Shown: positions 52,333-61,520, counted from the first letter of the stretch. The stretch: DNA of 64,000 nucleotides from Candidatus Poribacteria bacterium (GCA_958295945.1 OY282386.1:3032204-3096203); one strand, 5' to 3'. A program made the numbers and translations. The notes: generated from the letters alone by a model not told the origin.

Positions 52333-54216
52333 CTACCACGGTTGACTATATGATGGCGGATTAACAAAACGATCCATTCCGATTTCTAACGCAATATGTG
52401 TGTTAGGTAGTAAATGAACTTGAAGGTATGTTCCATTTACCTCAACATTTTTATCACCATTGGCGCGTGCTGTTGTGAAACTGTGCTCGCACATTGAACC
52501 CGCTTGGACAATAACATCGCGTGCTTCATAAGTGCTAAGGTTAACTAATTCCAGTTCAGCGGTAACAGCAGTTAATTTGGTTACTAATGCAGCAACATCC
52601 TCTGGAAGCCCAGGTCGTTTTTGTTGTGGATCATAGTGTCGCACTCGTGTAACAAGCAATCCTCCATTATAGTGTGGTAAAGGACCGCCACATGTAAGTT
52701 CAACCAATCCTTCACAGGTAACGGGATTGCGTCTTTGGAAATAAGCGTCTCCATAACCTGCTGGATCCTCGTCGTCATTTTCCATGAAGTTGAGTCGTTG
52801 TTCAACCTGCGATAGGTTATGATTGAGGATTGATTCTGGATATTCAGGAAAATCTCCTCGCATATACGCCAACCAACTACCATCGCGTCCACCTTGGTCT
52901 TTAGTGTGATGCCATGCGTTGATATCAAATTTTGATCCAGTTTTTTTCGCTATCTGTACCGCACGATCTTGGTCTTCATTCTCCATTGACATTGCCCATA
53001 AATGTGCAACATCAGACGGATGCATCGGCATGAATTCAAACCAACCATCTACCTGCAGTGCAGTGCCATCTTCGTTTGTTATCGGATATTGAAGCCACGG
53101 ACCAGGGACATAGTTAACATTGACTGGATCGCCATACTTCTGCGGCACATAGAGTTGATCGTTATGCTCTATTCCCTGCTGAATTAAGACATCAATCTGG
53201 GAGCGTGGGAAATCCATATATGTCAGATTTCTATGAAGGAGTGCAGCATTCTGCGCGGCAACACTTACTGCTTGACCAACACTATGCCAGCCATGAGGCC
53301 AACTCCAGCCATAACGAGAACCATACCACTTGCCATCCATGTGTTCTCCGATTATACCCGATAGTCCAACGTTATCAGGTATAATGCCACCATTTTCCTT
53401 TGTGCGTGCAATCCACGCGTCAACATATTCCTGAACCCACGCCTTATATTTCTCCTCTCCAGTGAGCATGTAAGCATTTGTAGCGAGCGTTGTCGCAGCG
53501 AGATTACCGACTGCGTCTCCTTTTCCTTGCCGTTCACAGATTACCTGTTCCATGCGTTTGCGTAATTCCTCACTTTCCCTGACTGCCTCATGGCTTGTGC
53601 ACCCGGGAACATCATAAAACGGCATGTTGTAGCCATCCCAAGGCCAAAATGATTGTCCTTCAAACATCCAGAATGCGGGTCCTTTACTGCCATTCATTAC
53701 ACATTTGATGATTTTGTGTTCTGGGTCGTAATTTGGTGCATCAGGATTTTCGTTCATAAAGAATCCAGCGAATCGCATCGCGCGTTGACGGTTCGTCTCA
53801 TGAGATGGATCCGCCATACACAGCATATAAAACAGATAATTACCTTCGCTTTGGTGGAACCAGTCATATCCCGGTTGATACTCCTTGACGACCATCGGAT
53901 AGTCGTATCCAGAGTTGTATCGCGTCATGTCTTTCGTGATAACTTCAAATTCGTGTTGTGCATCTACCAAGAACTGTGCATCTCCTCCCAGCATGTAGAA
54001 GAGGGGCCAGTTATGGAAACTCTCATAAGCATCATCTAATCCATCAAAGCTTTGAAAATCTGTGTGTGTTGGCCAATACAACGTTCCATCTGAACGTGTG
54101 TATTTCTTCAATGCCTTTGGAGCTGCGTCATTGATTTTGTCTATCAGTTCACGTTCAAGTACTGCCCACGTCGGTGGCGTTTGAATTCGTGTTTTTGCTT
54201 CAATTGTTGGGAACAT
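52333..54216 (-). CDS. Large cytoplasmic protein, six-hairpin-glycosidase-like, unknown function
   Basis: 627 residues without a signal peptide. W-rich segments (DGTLYWPTHTDFQSFDGLDDAYESF, ESFHNWPLFYMLGG, GYDWFHQSEGNYLFYMLCMAD) and repeated helical hairpins suggest an (alpha/alpha)6 barrel like glycoside hydrolases or lyases, followed by a beta-rich C-terminal part. A GGAGGT precedes the ATG. Catalytic acids are not identified, so the enzyme class stays open. Similar proteins seem to recur in Poribacteria-like genomes (inference). Confidence 0.55.
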   Translation of the reverse strand: MFPTIEAKTRIQTPPTWAVLERELIDKINDAAPKALKKYTRSDGTLYWPTHTDFQSFDGLDDAYESFHNWPLFYMLGGDAQFLVDAQHEFEVITKDMTRYNSGYDYPMVVKEYQPGYDWFHQSEGNYLFYMLCMADPSHETNRQRAMRFAGFFMNENPDAPNYDPEHKIIKCVMNGSKGPAFWMFEGQSFWPWDGYNMPFYDVPGCTSHEAVRESEELRKRMEQVICERQGKGDAVGNLAATTLATNAYMLTGEEKYKAWVQEYVDAWIARTKENGGIIPDNVGLSGIIGEHMDGKWYGSRYGWSWPHGWHSVGQAVSVAAQNAALLHRNLTYMDFPRSQIDVLIQQGIEHNDQLYVPQKYGDPVNVNYVPGPWLQYPITNEDGTALQVDGWFEFMPMHPSDVAHLWAMSMENEDQDRAVQIAKKTGSKFDINAWHHTKDQGGRDGSWLAYMRGDFPEYPESILNHNLSQVEQRLNFMENDDEDPAGYGDAYFQRRNPVTCEGLVELTCGGPLPHYNGGLLVTRVRHYDPQQKRPGLPEDVAALVTKLTAVTAELELVNLSTYEARDVIVQAGSMCEHSFTTARANGDKNVEVNGTYLQVHLLPNTHIALEIGMDRFVNPPSYSQPW

Positions 54217-54414
54217 ACTCTATACCTCCGCTAAAGATGTTGAATGTTTAGACTTCGGTTTGTTGTAGTATAGCAAATTAATGCAATTATGTGTCTATTA
54301 GACATTATAATGAATTAATCAGCGTACCCTGTGAACATAGGACGAGCGGGGTTTTGAATGAAGCAACATTGGATAATTAAATCGGCATAATGTCTATTGT
54401 TTTATAGAAATAAA

Positions 54415-54443
54415 TTGCGATGTCGTGTGTGGTGTGCTATACT
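54415..54443 (+). promoter_or_regulatory. Promoter upstream of the PIN module
   Basis: TTGCGA (54415-54420) - N17 - TATACT (54438-54443). The surrounding sequence (GCGATGT-GTGTGGTG-GCTATACTTATGTA) is repeated with changes at 55665-55693. The rest of 54217-54521 is AT-rich with nothing else recognised. Confidence 0.6.
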
Positions 54444-54521
54444 TATGTATGAACTAAGAAATAGAAAATAAAGGACTATAAACTACCCTTAATATGATTT
54501 TGATGGAGTTTAGATATACGT

Positions 54522-55010
54522 GTGCAAGCCGATTCGAGACCTTTGAAAATTTATCTTGATACCTGTTGTTTGAGTAGGCTTTTTGATCCACTAACCCAGG
54601 TGCGGGTTCGTCAAGAAGCCGAGGCTGTCAATCGTATCCTCACTTATTGCTTCAGTGGACATTGGTATTGGATTGCTAGCGACGTTTTATTCAATGAAGT
54701 CAACCGGACTCCGGATTTAGAAGAACGCGCGCAAATAAAAACTTGGCTGACTTTTGCACACCGCACTGTCCACATCGGAACAGGCGAAATATCAAGAGGG
54801 AACCAACTTGAAGCGTTAGGATTTAAGGAGCGAGATGCTTTGCATCTTGCTTGTGCTGAAAGTGACGAAGTGAATTTCTTTTTCTCAACCGATGATCGTC
54901 TGCTCAGTAGAGCAAAACGTTATCCGCATCAGCTTCACATTCATGTTGAGAATCCTTATACATGGTTACGGGAGACAGAGAATGGACATTTTAGAGATGA
55001 CGGATCTTGA
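54522..55010 (+). CDS. PIN-domain protein (VapC-like)
   Basis: A 162-residue PIN-fold nuclease. Acidic residues: IYLDTC (first Asp), FNEVNR (Glu), KERDALHLACAE (Asp) and FSTDDRLL (Asp pair), the arrangement of VapC-type toxins. GTG 54522 is the given start, but the damaged copy at 56487 starts ATG at the codon equivalent to TTG 54543, so the start may be 54543. Its end overlaps the next gene by 29 nt. Confidence 0.8.
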   Translation: MQADSRPLKIYLDTCCLSRLFDPLTQVRVRQEAEAVNRILTYCFSGHWYWIASDVLFNEVNRTPDLEERAQIKTWLTFAHRTVHIGTGEISRGNQLEALGFKERDALHLACAESDEVNFFFSTDDRLLSRAKRYPHQLHIHVENPYTWLRETENGHFRDDGS

Positions 55011-55383
55011 GATTTATGAACTTGGGACGAAAAAACTTACAGAACAAATGGGTAGGCCGTATGCCACGCAGTTTCTGCAGAAATGCAAACCACGCGACTA
55101 CGATTACACTGCTGAGCGACATAAATGGATAGCTGACGATCCGGATATCCTCACGATGGCAAAGCAGATTCAAGAAGAAAAAACGTTGCAAGCAAAGGAA
55201 GAAAGCGTTAAAGCTGAAAGAATTTCCGCATGGCGATGTGGTTTATTAGAACTCACCGATATTGAGATCTATGAACTCGGGTTTAAAGTCCTTGCGGATA
55301 ACCTTGGTGCTTATGGGTTGTTGCGGTTCGTCACGCAGCATTTCAAAAACCTTAACGCTGATCAACATATTAACCAACTGTAG
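54982..55383 (+). CDS. Partner protein with duplicated 'TDxEIYELG' domain
   Basis: 133 residues made of two copies of a roughly 40-residue helical unit: MTDLEIYELGTKKLTEQMG ... then LTDIEIYELGFKVLADNLG, each followed by a G-x-x-R/Q-F-x-x-Q element. The first copy ends in the DYDYTAERHKWI motif. The same units head the TPR protein at 56929. GGAG lies just before the ATG. Sharing its start with the end of the PIN gene, it is probably the antitoxin or regulator of the PIN protein (inference). The frame stops at 55381; similar sequence continues beyond the stop to about 55455, so the 3' end is decayed. Confidence 0.6.
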   Translation: MDILEMTDLEIYELGTKKLTEQMGRPYATQFLQKCKPRDYDYTAERHKWIADDPDILTMAKQIQEEKTLQAKEESVKAERISAWRCGLLELTDIEIYELGFKVLADNLGAYGLLRFVTQHFKNLNADQHINQL

Positions 55384-55510
55384 CAGTTTCAGTCGGATAG
55401 CGGTGTCAATAGTGTCATGCAGACGATGAAAGAGAACGAACTTCCGAAAGACTAAATGAAATACGAGCATTCGGAACACTTCAACATTTACCTTGAGCAT
55501 AGGAGAAAAT

Positions 55511-55650
55511 GTGTATTATAACACTGAACAGTTAACAATAATCAACGAAGATGTACTGATGACCAATGCTATAGAAAAAGAAAGCATCTGACAGTGCCCT
55601 CTCCTATACGGACTAACTTACTTATGGCATTTTCGGGAAACTTATGTTTG
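55511..55650 (+). pseudogene. DNA methyltransferase relic 1 (N-terminal fragment)
   Basis: GTG 55511, behind AGGAG, starts VYYNTEQLTIINEDVLMTNA, the same leader as relic 2, then a stop at 55586. Relative to relic 2, about 60 bp including the catalytic SPPY motif are deleted, and the continuation (LSYTD, then a MAFS-like piece) is out of frame. The rest of the gene is gone. Confidence 0.65.
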
Positions 55651-55664
55651 CTTTACAGAACAAT

Positions 55665-55693
55665 TTACGATGTGGTATGTGTTATGCTATACT
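55665..55693 (+). promoter_or_regulatory. Second copy of the PIN-module promoter
   Basis: TTACGA (55665-55670) - N17 - TATACT (55688-55693), closely related to 54415-54443, upstream of the 159-residue gene. Confidence 0.55.
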
Positions 55694-55800
55694 TATTTAA
55701 TGTTTCTATGCAAAAGAAATGAGGCATTGATACTAATTCAAGGAACAGTAAATGAATATCCGCTTTAACACTGCCGACGACAACGACGGAGAGGTAGACG

Positions 55801-56280
55801 ATGAAACAGAATCAATTTCCCCCTGGCTGGGATGAGGAACGTGTGCAGAAAGTCATTGATTATTACGAAAATCAGACTGAAGATGAGGCTGTTGCTGAAG
55901 CTGAAGAAGCATTTCGCAATGAACTCGTTACGAGGATGGAAATACCTACGGATTTAGTGTCTGTTGTACGGGGTTTGATTGCCAAACACAAACGTCGTCT
56001 TGATTACGATGGAAGAAACGATTTTGAGAATGTTATTAAAGACCATAGAACAGCAGTACAGTTGAAACCAGATCTTGCCACAACTTATGCTACTCTCGGA
56101 ATAATTAGACTATTACAGCAAGAATGGTCAGAGGCTAAAATAGACCTGACTGTTGCCAATGACTTGGGAGTAGATATTATTGCTATATATAATCTTTTCT
56201 ACGATGATGTAGAAGACTTTGAAAAACAAAACAATGTTCAGTTGCCAGAAGATTTGGCGGCGATGTTGAAGCAACAGTAG
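55801..56280 (+). CDS. Antitoxin-like N-terminal domain fused to a TPR-like tail
   Basis: 159 residues. The first 65 (FPPGWDEERVQKVIDYYENQ, TEDEAVAEAEEAF, then IPTDLVSVVRGLIAKHK) match a small family of cyanobacterial and similar proteins usually found as antitoxin partners of nucleases. Residues about 70-140 (DHRTAVQLKPDLATTYATLGIIRLLQQEWSEA) form one or two TPR-like hairpins. GGAGAGG precedes the ATG. It lies between the two methyltransferase relics. Antitoxin role is inferred. Confidence 0.6.
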   Translation: MKQNQFPPGWDEERVQKVIDYYENQTEDEAVAEAEEAFRNELVTRMEIPTDLVSVVRGLIAKHKRRLDYDGRNDFENVIKDHRTAVQLKPDLATTYATLGIIRLLQQEWSEAKIDLTVANDLGVDIIAIYNLFYDDVEDFEKQNNVQLPEDLAAMLKQQ

Positions 56281-56313
56281 AAACCGAAAACACCTTGCCT
56301 GCAGGAGAAGAAC

Positions 56314-56490
56314 GTGTATTTTAGCGACGAATAATTAACAATAATCAACGAAGATGTGCTGACAACCCGTGCCATAGAAAAAGATAGCATTGATCTCATC
56401 GTCACATCACCTCCGTACAACGTTGATATAAAATATAACTCAAATGACGATGCGCTCCCTTATACGGACTCTCTTATTTGGAATCTATGA
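56314..56490 (+). pseudogene. DNA methyltransferase relic 2 (N-terminal fragment with SPPYN motif)
   Basis: Reading from GTG 56314, the frame has an early TAA at codon 7, then continues LTIINEDVLTTRAIEKDSID followed by LIVTSPPYNVDIKYNS. S-P-P-Y is motif IV of N4-cytosine/N6-adenine DNA methyltransferases. It ends at a stop at 56488. Only the first about 58 codons of a roughly 250-400 codon gene remain. Confidence 0.75.
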
Positions 56491-56942
56491 AAATTTATCT
56501 TGATACCTGTTGTTGTAAGTCGTATTTTTGACGATCAGACCCAAATTCAAGTTCGTCAAGAAACAGAAGCAATAAAATTGATTCTTAGCCAATTGCAGGA
56601 TGGATTATGGACTTGGATTTCCAGTGAAATTTTAGGGAGGAAGTTGGAAAAAATCCGAATGAAACACATCGTTCCCAAATCGAAAATTGGTTGACTGACG
56701 CACATCAAGACGTTACCATTAAAATAGGTGAAATTTCAAGAGGAAAATATCTAGAATCAATTAGTTTTAAAGAGAATGATGCTTTGCATCTTGCTTGTGC
56801 TGAGAGCGGCTCGGCGGATGTTTTGTTAACAACAGATAATGGATTACTCAATAAGGCAAAAAGTGTGCAAACTCAACTCGACATTGAAGTTGATAATCCT
56901 TTGGGATGGTTACAGAAGGTGAGAAAAAATGAAAACACTTGA
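56487..56942 (+). pseudogene. PIN-domain gene, second copy with frameshifts
   Basis: Starts MKIYLDTCC at 56487 like the intact copy. A shift near 56507-56515 is needed to continue VSRIFDDQTQIQVRQETEA, and another near 56640 to reach EVGKNPNETHRSQIENWLTD, after which GEISRGKYLESISFKENDAL and HLACAESGSADVLLTTDNGLL follow to 56942. All PIN acidic positions are still recognisable. Decay of this copy contrasts with the intact one at 54522. Confidence 0.8.
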
Positions 56943-58044
56943 GATGACAGATAAAGAACTTTATGAACTCGGTCAAAAGGCACTTGCGGATAAACTTGGT
57001 GCCGATCAAGTTGAGCGATTTATTCGCCAATGCAAGCCAGGGGAGGGTGACTACTCTGTTGATCGCCATAAATTGTTAGAAAATCAGGGAGATATTGACA
57101 CTATTGTTGAACGTATCCAAGAGAGACGCAAAGCAAGAAAAGTCCAAGAACGTAAACGTGCTGAAAGATTCAATGCACCTCAAGGCGATATCCGAAAAAT
57201 GACAGATATTGAAATTTTTGAAATCGGACTTAAAGTTCTTGTTGATAAACTGGGAGTCGCTGGGTACTGGGGGTTTTTCCAACAGTGTCAAGAGATTAAC
57301 AGAGGTTATCCTATTGAACACATTCAGAATAAAGAAGATGCTGAAAAAGAAATTGCACTTTACACAGCAGGTATAACGCTTAATCCAAAAATGGTTGAGA
57401 GTTATATCAAGCGTGCCAATGCCTATAGTTACATCGGAGAATATGATCAAGCCATCGTAGATTTTAGTGAAGCGATAAAACTCAAACCTGATTATGCTGA
57501 AGCATATAGCACTCGCGCAAAAGTTTATCTGAAAAAAGTTGATTTTGACAACGCCATCGCAGACTATACCAAAGCTATAGAACTCAACCCTAACGATGTT
57601 AATGCATATTATACACGTGGAAAACTTTTTGTTGAGCAGGGCGAGTATGACAAGGCAATCGCTGATTTTAGCATGGCAATAAAACTTGATCCAACCCATG
57701 CCGATGCGTCCGGTTATCGTGCTACCCTTTATAATGAACGAGGTGGGTATAACAAGGCAATTGAAGGATATAGCAAGGAGATAGAACTCCGACCCTATGA
57801 TGCCGAAACCTACTATGAACGCGGTAAAATTTATGTCAAAATAGGCGAGTATGACAGTGCGATTGCAGATTTTACTAATGCGACAAAACTAATCCCAACC
57901 TTTACAGATGCCTACTTTGAACGCGCTATTGTTTATATGAGAATGGATAAGTTGGAGGAAGCAATGCAAGATTTTGATAAGGTTTCAGGGTTGAATCAAG
58001 TTTCTTACGTAGATTCTTATTTTCAAACGCTTTTTTGCTGTTAA
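56929..58044 (+). CDS. Protein with two 'TDxEIYELG' domains and TPR repeats
   Basis: 371 residues. The first about 130 contain two copies of the helical unit also found at 54982 (MTDKELYELGQKALADKLG with GDYSVDRHKLL, then MTDIEIFEIGLKVLVDKLG). From about 145 to the end are six TPRs (34-residue repeats like AYSYIGEYDQAIVDFSEAIKLKPDYAEA). Overlaps the damaged PIN gene by 14 nt, as in the first module. The TPR tail suggests a protein-binding role gained by fusion. The intact frame with a broken partner hints at a retained separate function. Confidence 0.75.
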   Translation: MKTLEMTDKELYELGQKALADKLGADQVERFIRQCKPGEGDYSVDRHKLLENQGDIDTIVERIQERRKARKVQERKRAERFNAPQGDIRKMTDIEIFEIGLKVLVDKLGVAGYWGFFQQCQEINRGYPIEHIQNKEDAEKEIALYTAGITLNPKMVESYIKRANAYSYIGEYDQAIVDFSEAIKLKPDYAEAYSTRAKVYLKKVDFDNAIADYTKAIELNPNDVNAYYTRGKLFVEQGEYDKAIADFSMAIKLDPTHADASGYRATLYNERGGYNKAIEGYSKEIELRPYDAETYYERGKIYVKIGEYDSAIADFTNATKLIPTFTDAYFERAIVYMRMDKLEEAMQDFDKVSGLNQVSYVDSYFQTLFCC

Positions 58045-58069
58045 AGTTTCTCTTTGAGGAACAATTCTA

Positions 58070-58654
58070 ATGAATAATGGAACTGATAAAAGACTTAAGG
58101 ACTTTAAGAAAGACTTAAAAAACAATTTATCATCAATTCAGATAGTGAGAAAACACATTATTTTTGGAGAATGTTGTGAGTTATCTCAGCAGGCCTATTT
58201 TAATTTGCGTTCAGAAGTAGCAAAGAAATTCGGACTTCATCCAAATGAAGTCTTTGTGGTTGGTTCAGCAAAACTTGGTTTTAGTATTGCGCCAGATAAA
58301 GAGTATCATCTATTTAGTGATGAATCCGATATTGATATTGCTTTAGTCTGTTCAACACTATTTGATGAATTTTGGAATCAGTTGTATAGTTATAAGGAAG
58401 AGTTTCCAAATGATTGGGATGAATATGATGATTTTGTTGACTATTTTTTCCGAGGTTGGATCAGACCTGACAAACTCCCTCCTTCAGATTTATTCTCTTT
58501 AAGGAAAGATTGGTGGGATTTTTTTCGGAGTTTAACGAGTAGTGGTAGATATGGAAATTATAAGATTACAGGTGGATTATATCAGTCATATTTCTTTTTG
58601 GAGAACTACCAAAAAATTTGTATAGAAAATGTAAAAAAAATGGAGGGAATATAA
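58070..58654 (+). CDS. Nucleotidyltransferase-fold protein paired with DUF262
   Basis: A 194-residue protein with a pol-beta-like nucleotidyltransferase core: G65-S66 in VVGSAKLGFSIAPD and the metal pair D87-x-D89 in SDESDIDIAL. The insert between them is 20 residues long, longer than in MNT antitoxins. The tail is W/F-rich and helical. Its TAA overlaps the ATG of the DUF262 gene by one base (TAATG), so the two are translationally coupled. The product could be a second messenger, a modified protein or a modified tRNA; the sequence does not say. Confidence 0.7.
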   Translation: MNNGTDKRLKDFKKDLKNNLSSIQIVRKHIIFGECCELSQQAYFNLRSEVAKKFGLHPNEVFVVGSAKLGFSIAPDKEYHLFSDESDIDIALVCSTLFDEFWNQLYSYKEEFPNDWDEYDDFVDYFFRGWIRPDKLPPSDLFSLRKDWWDFFRSLTSSGRYGNYKITGGLYQSYFFLENYQKICIENVKKMEGI

Positions 58655-59697
58655 TGAAGATCTCAGTTACTAATCGACCTATACGTGAACTATTGACTGC
58701 GATTCGCCTTGAAACTTTGGTTCTACGACCTCAATTTCAAAGAAAATTAGTATGGTCGAATAAACATAAGAGTAAATTTATACAAACAGTTTTAGATGGA
58801 TTCCCTTTTCCGGAAATATATGTCGCTGCTGGTGAAGTGAATCCTAATACTGGGGATGCAAAGGAGATGTTAGTTGATGGTCAACAGCGGTTAACTACAT
58901 TACATCAGTATTTTGATAAATCACCAGCTTTAAAATTGTCAAAAGACATAACTCCTTATTCTGAACTTTCTCATTTAGAAAAATTGAATTTCTTAGAATA
59001 TGAAGTTGTTGTTCGATACTTAGGCAAAGTTGACGATGATGTGATGATAGAAATATTTGAACGGATTAACTCAACGAAGTACGCCCTGAATGCTATGGAG
59101 GTCCACAATGCGAGATATGATGGAGAAATAAAGAAATTCGCTGAAGAACTTGCGAATCATTCTTTTTTCAAAAATCACAATGTATTTAACACTACTGAAA
59201 AACAACGGATGGGCGATGTGCGTCTTATGTTAACAGTAATAATTACTATGATGTCAACATATTTTAATCTAGATAACGAATTTGAACGTTTCCTTTTAGA
59301 ATATAATGATGAATTTGAAGAAAAAGAAAAATTAGAATCTCAGTTTGAAAAAGTTTTTCAGTTTATAGATAAGTGTAGTATTCATGAAAACAGTCGTGCT
59401 TGGAAGAAGTCGGATTTATTCACTTTGCTTGTAGAAATTCATAGGGCATTATTTAAAACAGAAAGAAAACATAAACTAGTAGAAATAGAAGTTGGAGAAC
59501 GCTTACAAGAGTTCTATGATTTAGTAGATATAGCAGCTCGTACAGATAAGGATTTTGGCACAGAAAATGAAAGATTACAGGAATATTATATAGCTGCCCT
59601 TCAGGGAACTAATAGTAGAACGAACCGCATTAAAAGGGGTAAGATTATACAAGATGTAATTAACGGAGACTTTGAGTTTGATAAAATAGAAAAGTAG
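58654..59697 (+). CDS. DUF262-domain protein (ParB/GmrS-like NTPase fold)
   Basis: 347 residues. R25-P-Q-F-Q-R30 followed by VW, then D75-G-Q-Q-R79, the DGQQR NTP-binding motif of DUF262, and FERINSTKYALNAMEV. No DUF1524 HNH nuclease domain is attached, unlike GmrSD or SspE; the C-terminal 170 residues are helical. The ATG 58654 lies behind GGAGGG inside the preceding gene's end. DUF262 proteins commonly restrict modified or unmodified phage DNA, so this pair may be a defence operon (inference). Confidence 0.8.
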   Translation: MKISVTNRPIRELLTAIRLETLVLRPQFQRKLVWSNKHKSKFIQTVLDGFPFPEIYVAAGEVNPNTGDAKEMLVDGQQRLTTLHQYFDKSPALKLSKDITPYSELSHLEKLNFLEYEVVVRYLGKVDDDVMIEIFERINSTKYALNAMEVHNARYDGEIKKFAEELANHSFFKNHNVFNTTEKQRMGDVRLMLTVIITMMSTYFNLDNEFERFLLEYNDEFEEKEKLESQFEKVFQFIDKCSIHENSRAWKKSDLFTLLVEIHRALFKTERKHKLVEIEVGERLQEFYDLVDIAARTDKDFGTENERLQEYYIAALQGTNSRTNRIKRGKIIQDVINGDFEFDKIEK

Positions 59698-59741
59698 TTC
59701 AAAAAGTGAGTATTTATCATTAGAAAGAATATCGATAACCC

Positions 59742-60641
59742 ATGAAAATAGCAAATGCACCATGTTCCTGGGGCGTGCTTGAATTTGACCTACAAGGCAA
59801 ATCCCCTGATTACACCCAAGTATTAGGCGAAATGCAGGCAATCGGTTACCTCGGCACAGAATTGGGAGATTGGGGTTTTATGCCAACTGACCCCGCTCAA
59901 CTCCGTGATGAACTTACTGCACGCGAGTTAACGCTCTTAGGTGCTTTTGTGCCAGTTGCTTTAGCAGATGCAGAGGCACACACAGCAGGTGAAGAATCAG
60001 CAATGCAACATGCACGACTGTTAGCAGAAGTAGCGGGTGACACACCTTTCATCGTGCTTGCAGATGATAACGGGACGGTGGAACATCGCACAGACAACGC
60101 AGGACATATTCATCCTGAACACGGATTAACGCAAGAGCAGTGGGGGACTTTTATAGCAGGTGTGCATCGTATTGCGAAATCTGTGCGGGACGACACGGGA
60201 CTCCGCACCGTTTTTCACCATCATTGTGCAGGATATGTGGAAACTCCTGAAGAAGTGGATACATTGATGCAACGCACTGATCCGAATCTAGTAGGGTTGT
60301 GTTTTGATACGGGACATTTCCGTTTCGGTGGTGGTGATCCGATAGATATATTTGATCGGCACGCTGAACGGATATGGCACGTGCATTTCAAGGATTGCCA
60401 ACCTGATATTGCTGCCCGTTCTCGTAAAGACGGTTGGGATTACTTCAAGTCTGTAGAGAATGGCGTTTTTTGCGAATTGGGTAAAGGTGAGGTAGATTTT
60501 CCATCGTTCATAGCCGAATTGCAGAATAGGAATTACGATGGATGGATCGTCGTTGAGCAAGATGTCTTGCCGGGAATGGGTAGTCCATATCAGAGTGCAA
60601 AACGGAATTACCAATATCTGAGTTCAATTATCGGAAAGTGA
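59742..60641 (+). CDS. Sugar phosphate isomerase/epimerase (IolE-like inosose dehydratase)
   Basis: A 299-residue TIM-barrel protein of the AP-endonuclease 2 / xylose-isomerase-like family. The N-terminal NAPCSWGVLEF and IGYLGTELGDWGF are close to IolE (2-keto-myo-inositol dehydratase); metal ligands are likely E in the VETPEEVD region, D in CFDTGHF, H in VHFKDC and E in VVEQD near the end. Cytoplasmic. No other iol genes are adjacent; it starts 45 bp after the DUF262 gene and is probably not part of that island. Confidence 0.82.
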   Translation: MKIANAPCSWGVLEFDLQGKSPDYTQVLGEMQAIGYLGTELGDWGFMPTDPAQLRDELTARELTLLGAFVPVALADAEAHTAGEESAMQHARLLAEVAGDTPFIVLADDNGTVEHRTDNAGHIHPEHGLTQEQWGTFIAGVHRIAKSVRDDTGLRTVFHHHCAGYVETPEEVDTLMQRTDPNLVGLCFDTGHFRFGGGDPIDIFDRHAERIWHVHFKDCQPDIAARSRKDGWDYFKSVENGVFCELGKGEVDFPSFIAELQNRNYDGWIVVEQDVLPGMGSPYQSAKRNYQYLSSIIGK

Positions 60642-60689
60642 TCTCGCGGAAGGGTTTAAAATCCGACGATATTATACGCCTCATAAAGT

Positions 60690-61421
60690 CTATTCGTGGC
60701 CGCCAACTTCACCTACCTCAATTTCAATCTCATCACGATTACGGATACGCTCGACAAGTCCGTCTCGAATATCCACAATACGATCAGAAACATCCAGCAT
60801 TTTTAGGTCGTGTGTTGCTGAGATCACGGTGACACCTTGTCCGGTATTCAATTTTTTGATAAGGTCAATAATCTCGCGTCCGGTGATTGTGTCAAGGTTT
60901 GCAGTGGGTTCATCAGCAAGGACAATGCTTGGATCGTTGGCAAGTGCTCTGGCAATAGCGACACGTTGGCGTTGACCGCCAGAGAGTTCATCGGGTAGGT
61001 GATACATTCTGTCTCCTAACCCAACCATGTCCAGTAGTTTTTCTGCTTTTTCATTCCGTTCTTTTTCAGGGATACCTGCAAAAATCATTGGCAACGTGAC
61101 ATTACCGTGTGCAGTGCGAACATTCAACAGGTTGTAACTCTGGAAGATATAACCGACTCTGTGGCACCGAAACGCTGCAATCTGCCTTTGCGACAGATGC
61201 GACATATTCTGTCCATCAATGTATACCTCTCCTTCAGTGGGTCGGTCAAGTGCACCTATCATATTGAAGAGGGTAGATTTACCGGAGCCAGAGGGTCCCA
61301 TCAACGAAATATATTCTCCGCGTTCAATTTCAATGTTGATGCCATCCAAAGCGCGAAGAACGTTTGAACCCATCCGATATTCTTTGACGACATCCTCAGT
61401 TTTTACGACTATGTCTGGCAT
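60690..61421 (-). CDS. ABC transporter ATP-binding protein (LolD/MacB type)
   Basis: 243 residues with Walker A GPSGSGKST, Q-loop, signature LSGGQRQRVAIARAL, Walker B IVLADEPTANLD and H-loop SATHD. The spacing and the YISLMGPSG context are those of exporters in the MacB/LolD/FtsE group. It pairs with the FtsX-like permease upstream on the same strand. The 166-bp gap between them holds a GCGCGC repeat. Confidence 0.93.
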   Translation of the reverse strand: MPDIVVKTEDVVKEYRMGSNVLRALDGINIEIERGEYISLMGPSGSGKSTLFNMIGALDRPTEGEVYIDGQNMSHLSQRQIAAFRCHRVGYIFQSYNLLNVRTAHGNVTLPMIFAGIPEKERNEKAEKLLDMVGLGDRMYHLPDELSGGQRQRVAIARALANDPSIVLADEPTANLDTITGREIIDLIKKLNTGQGVTVISATHDLKMLDVSDRIVDIRDGLVERIRNRDEIEIEVGEVGGHE

Positions 61422-61520
61422 AGTGAGTCCTTATATTTGAGATTTACGCAATTTCACATTTTTTTAAAAGTTTTGATAGATAGAAGTAGTGTGATTTTCA
61501 GAAGACATCTAAAAATCCAG

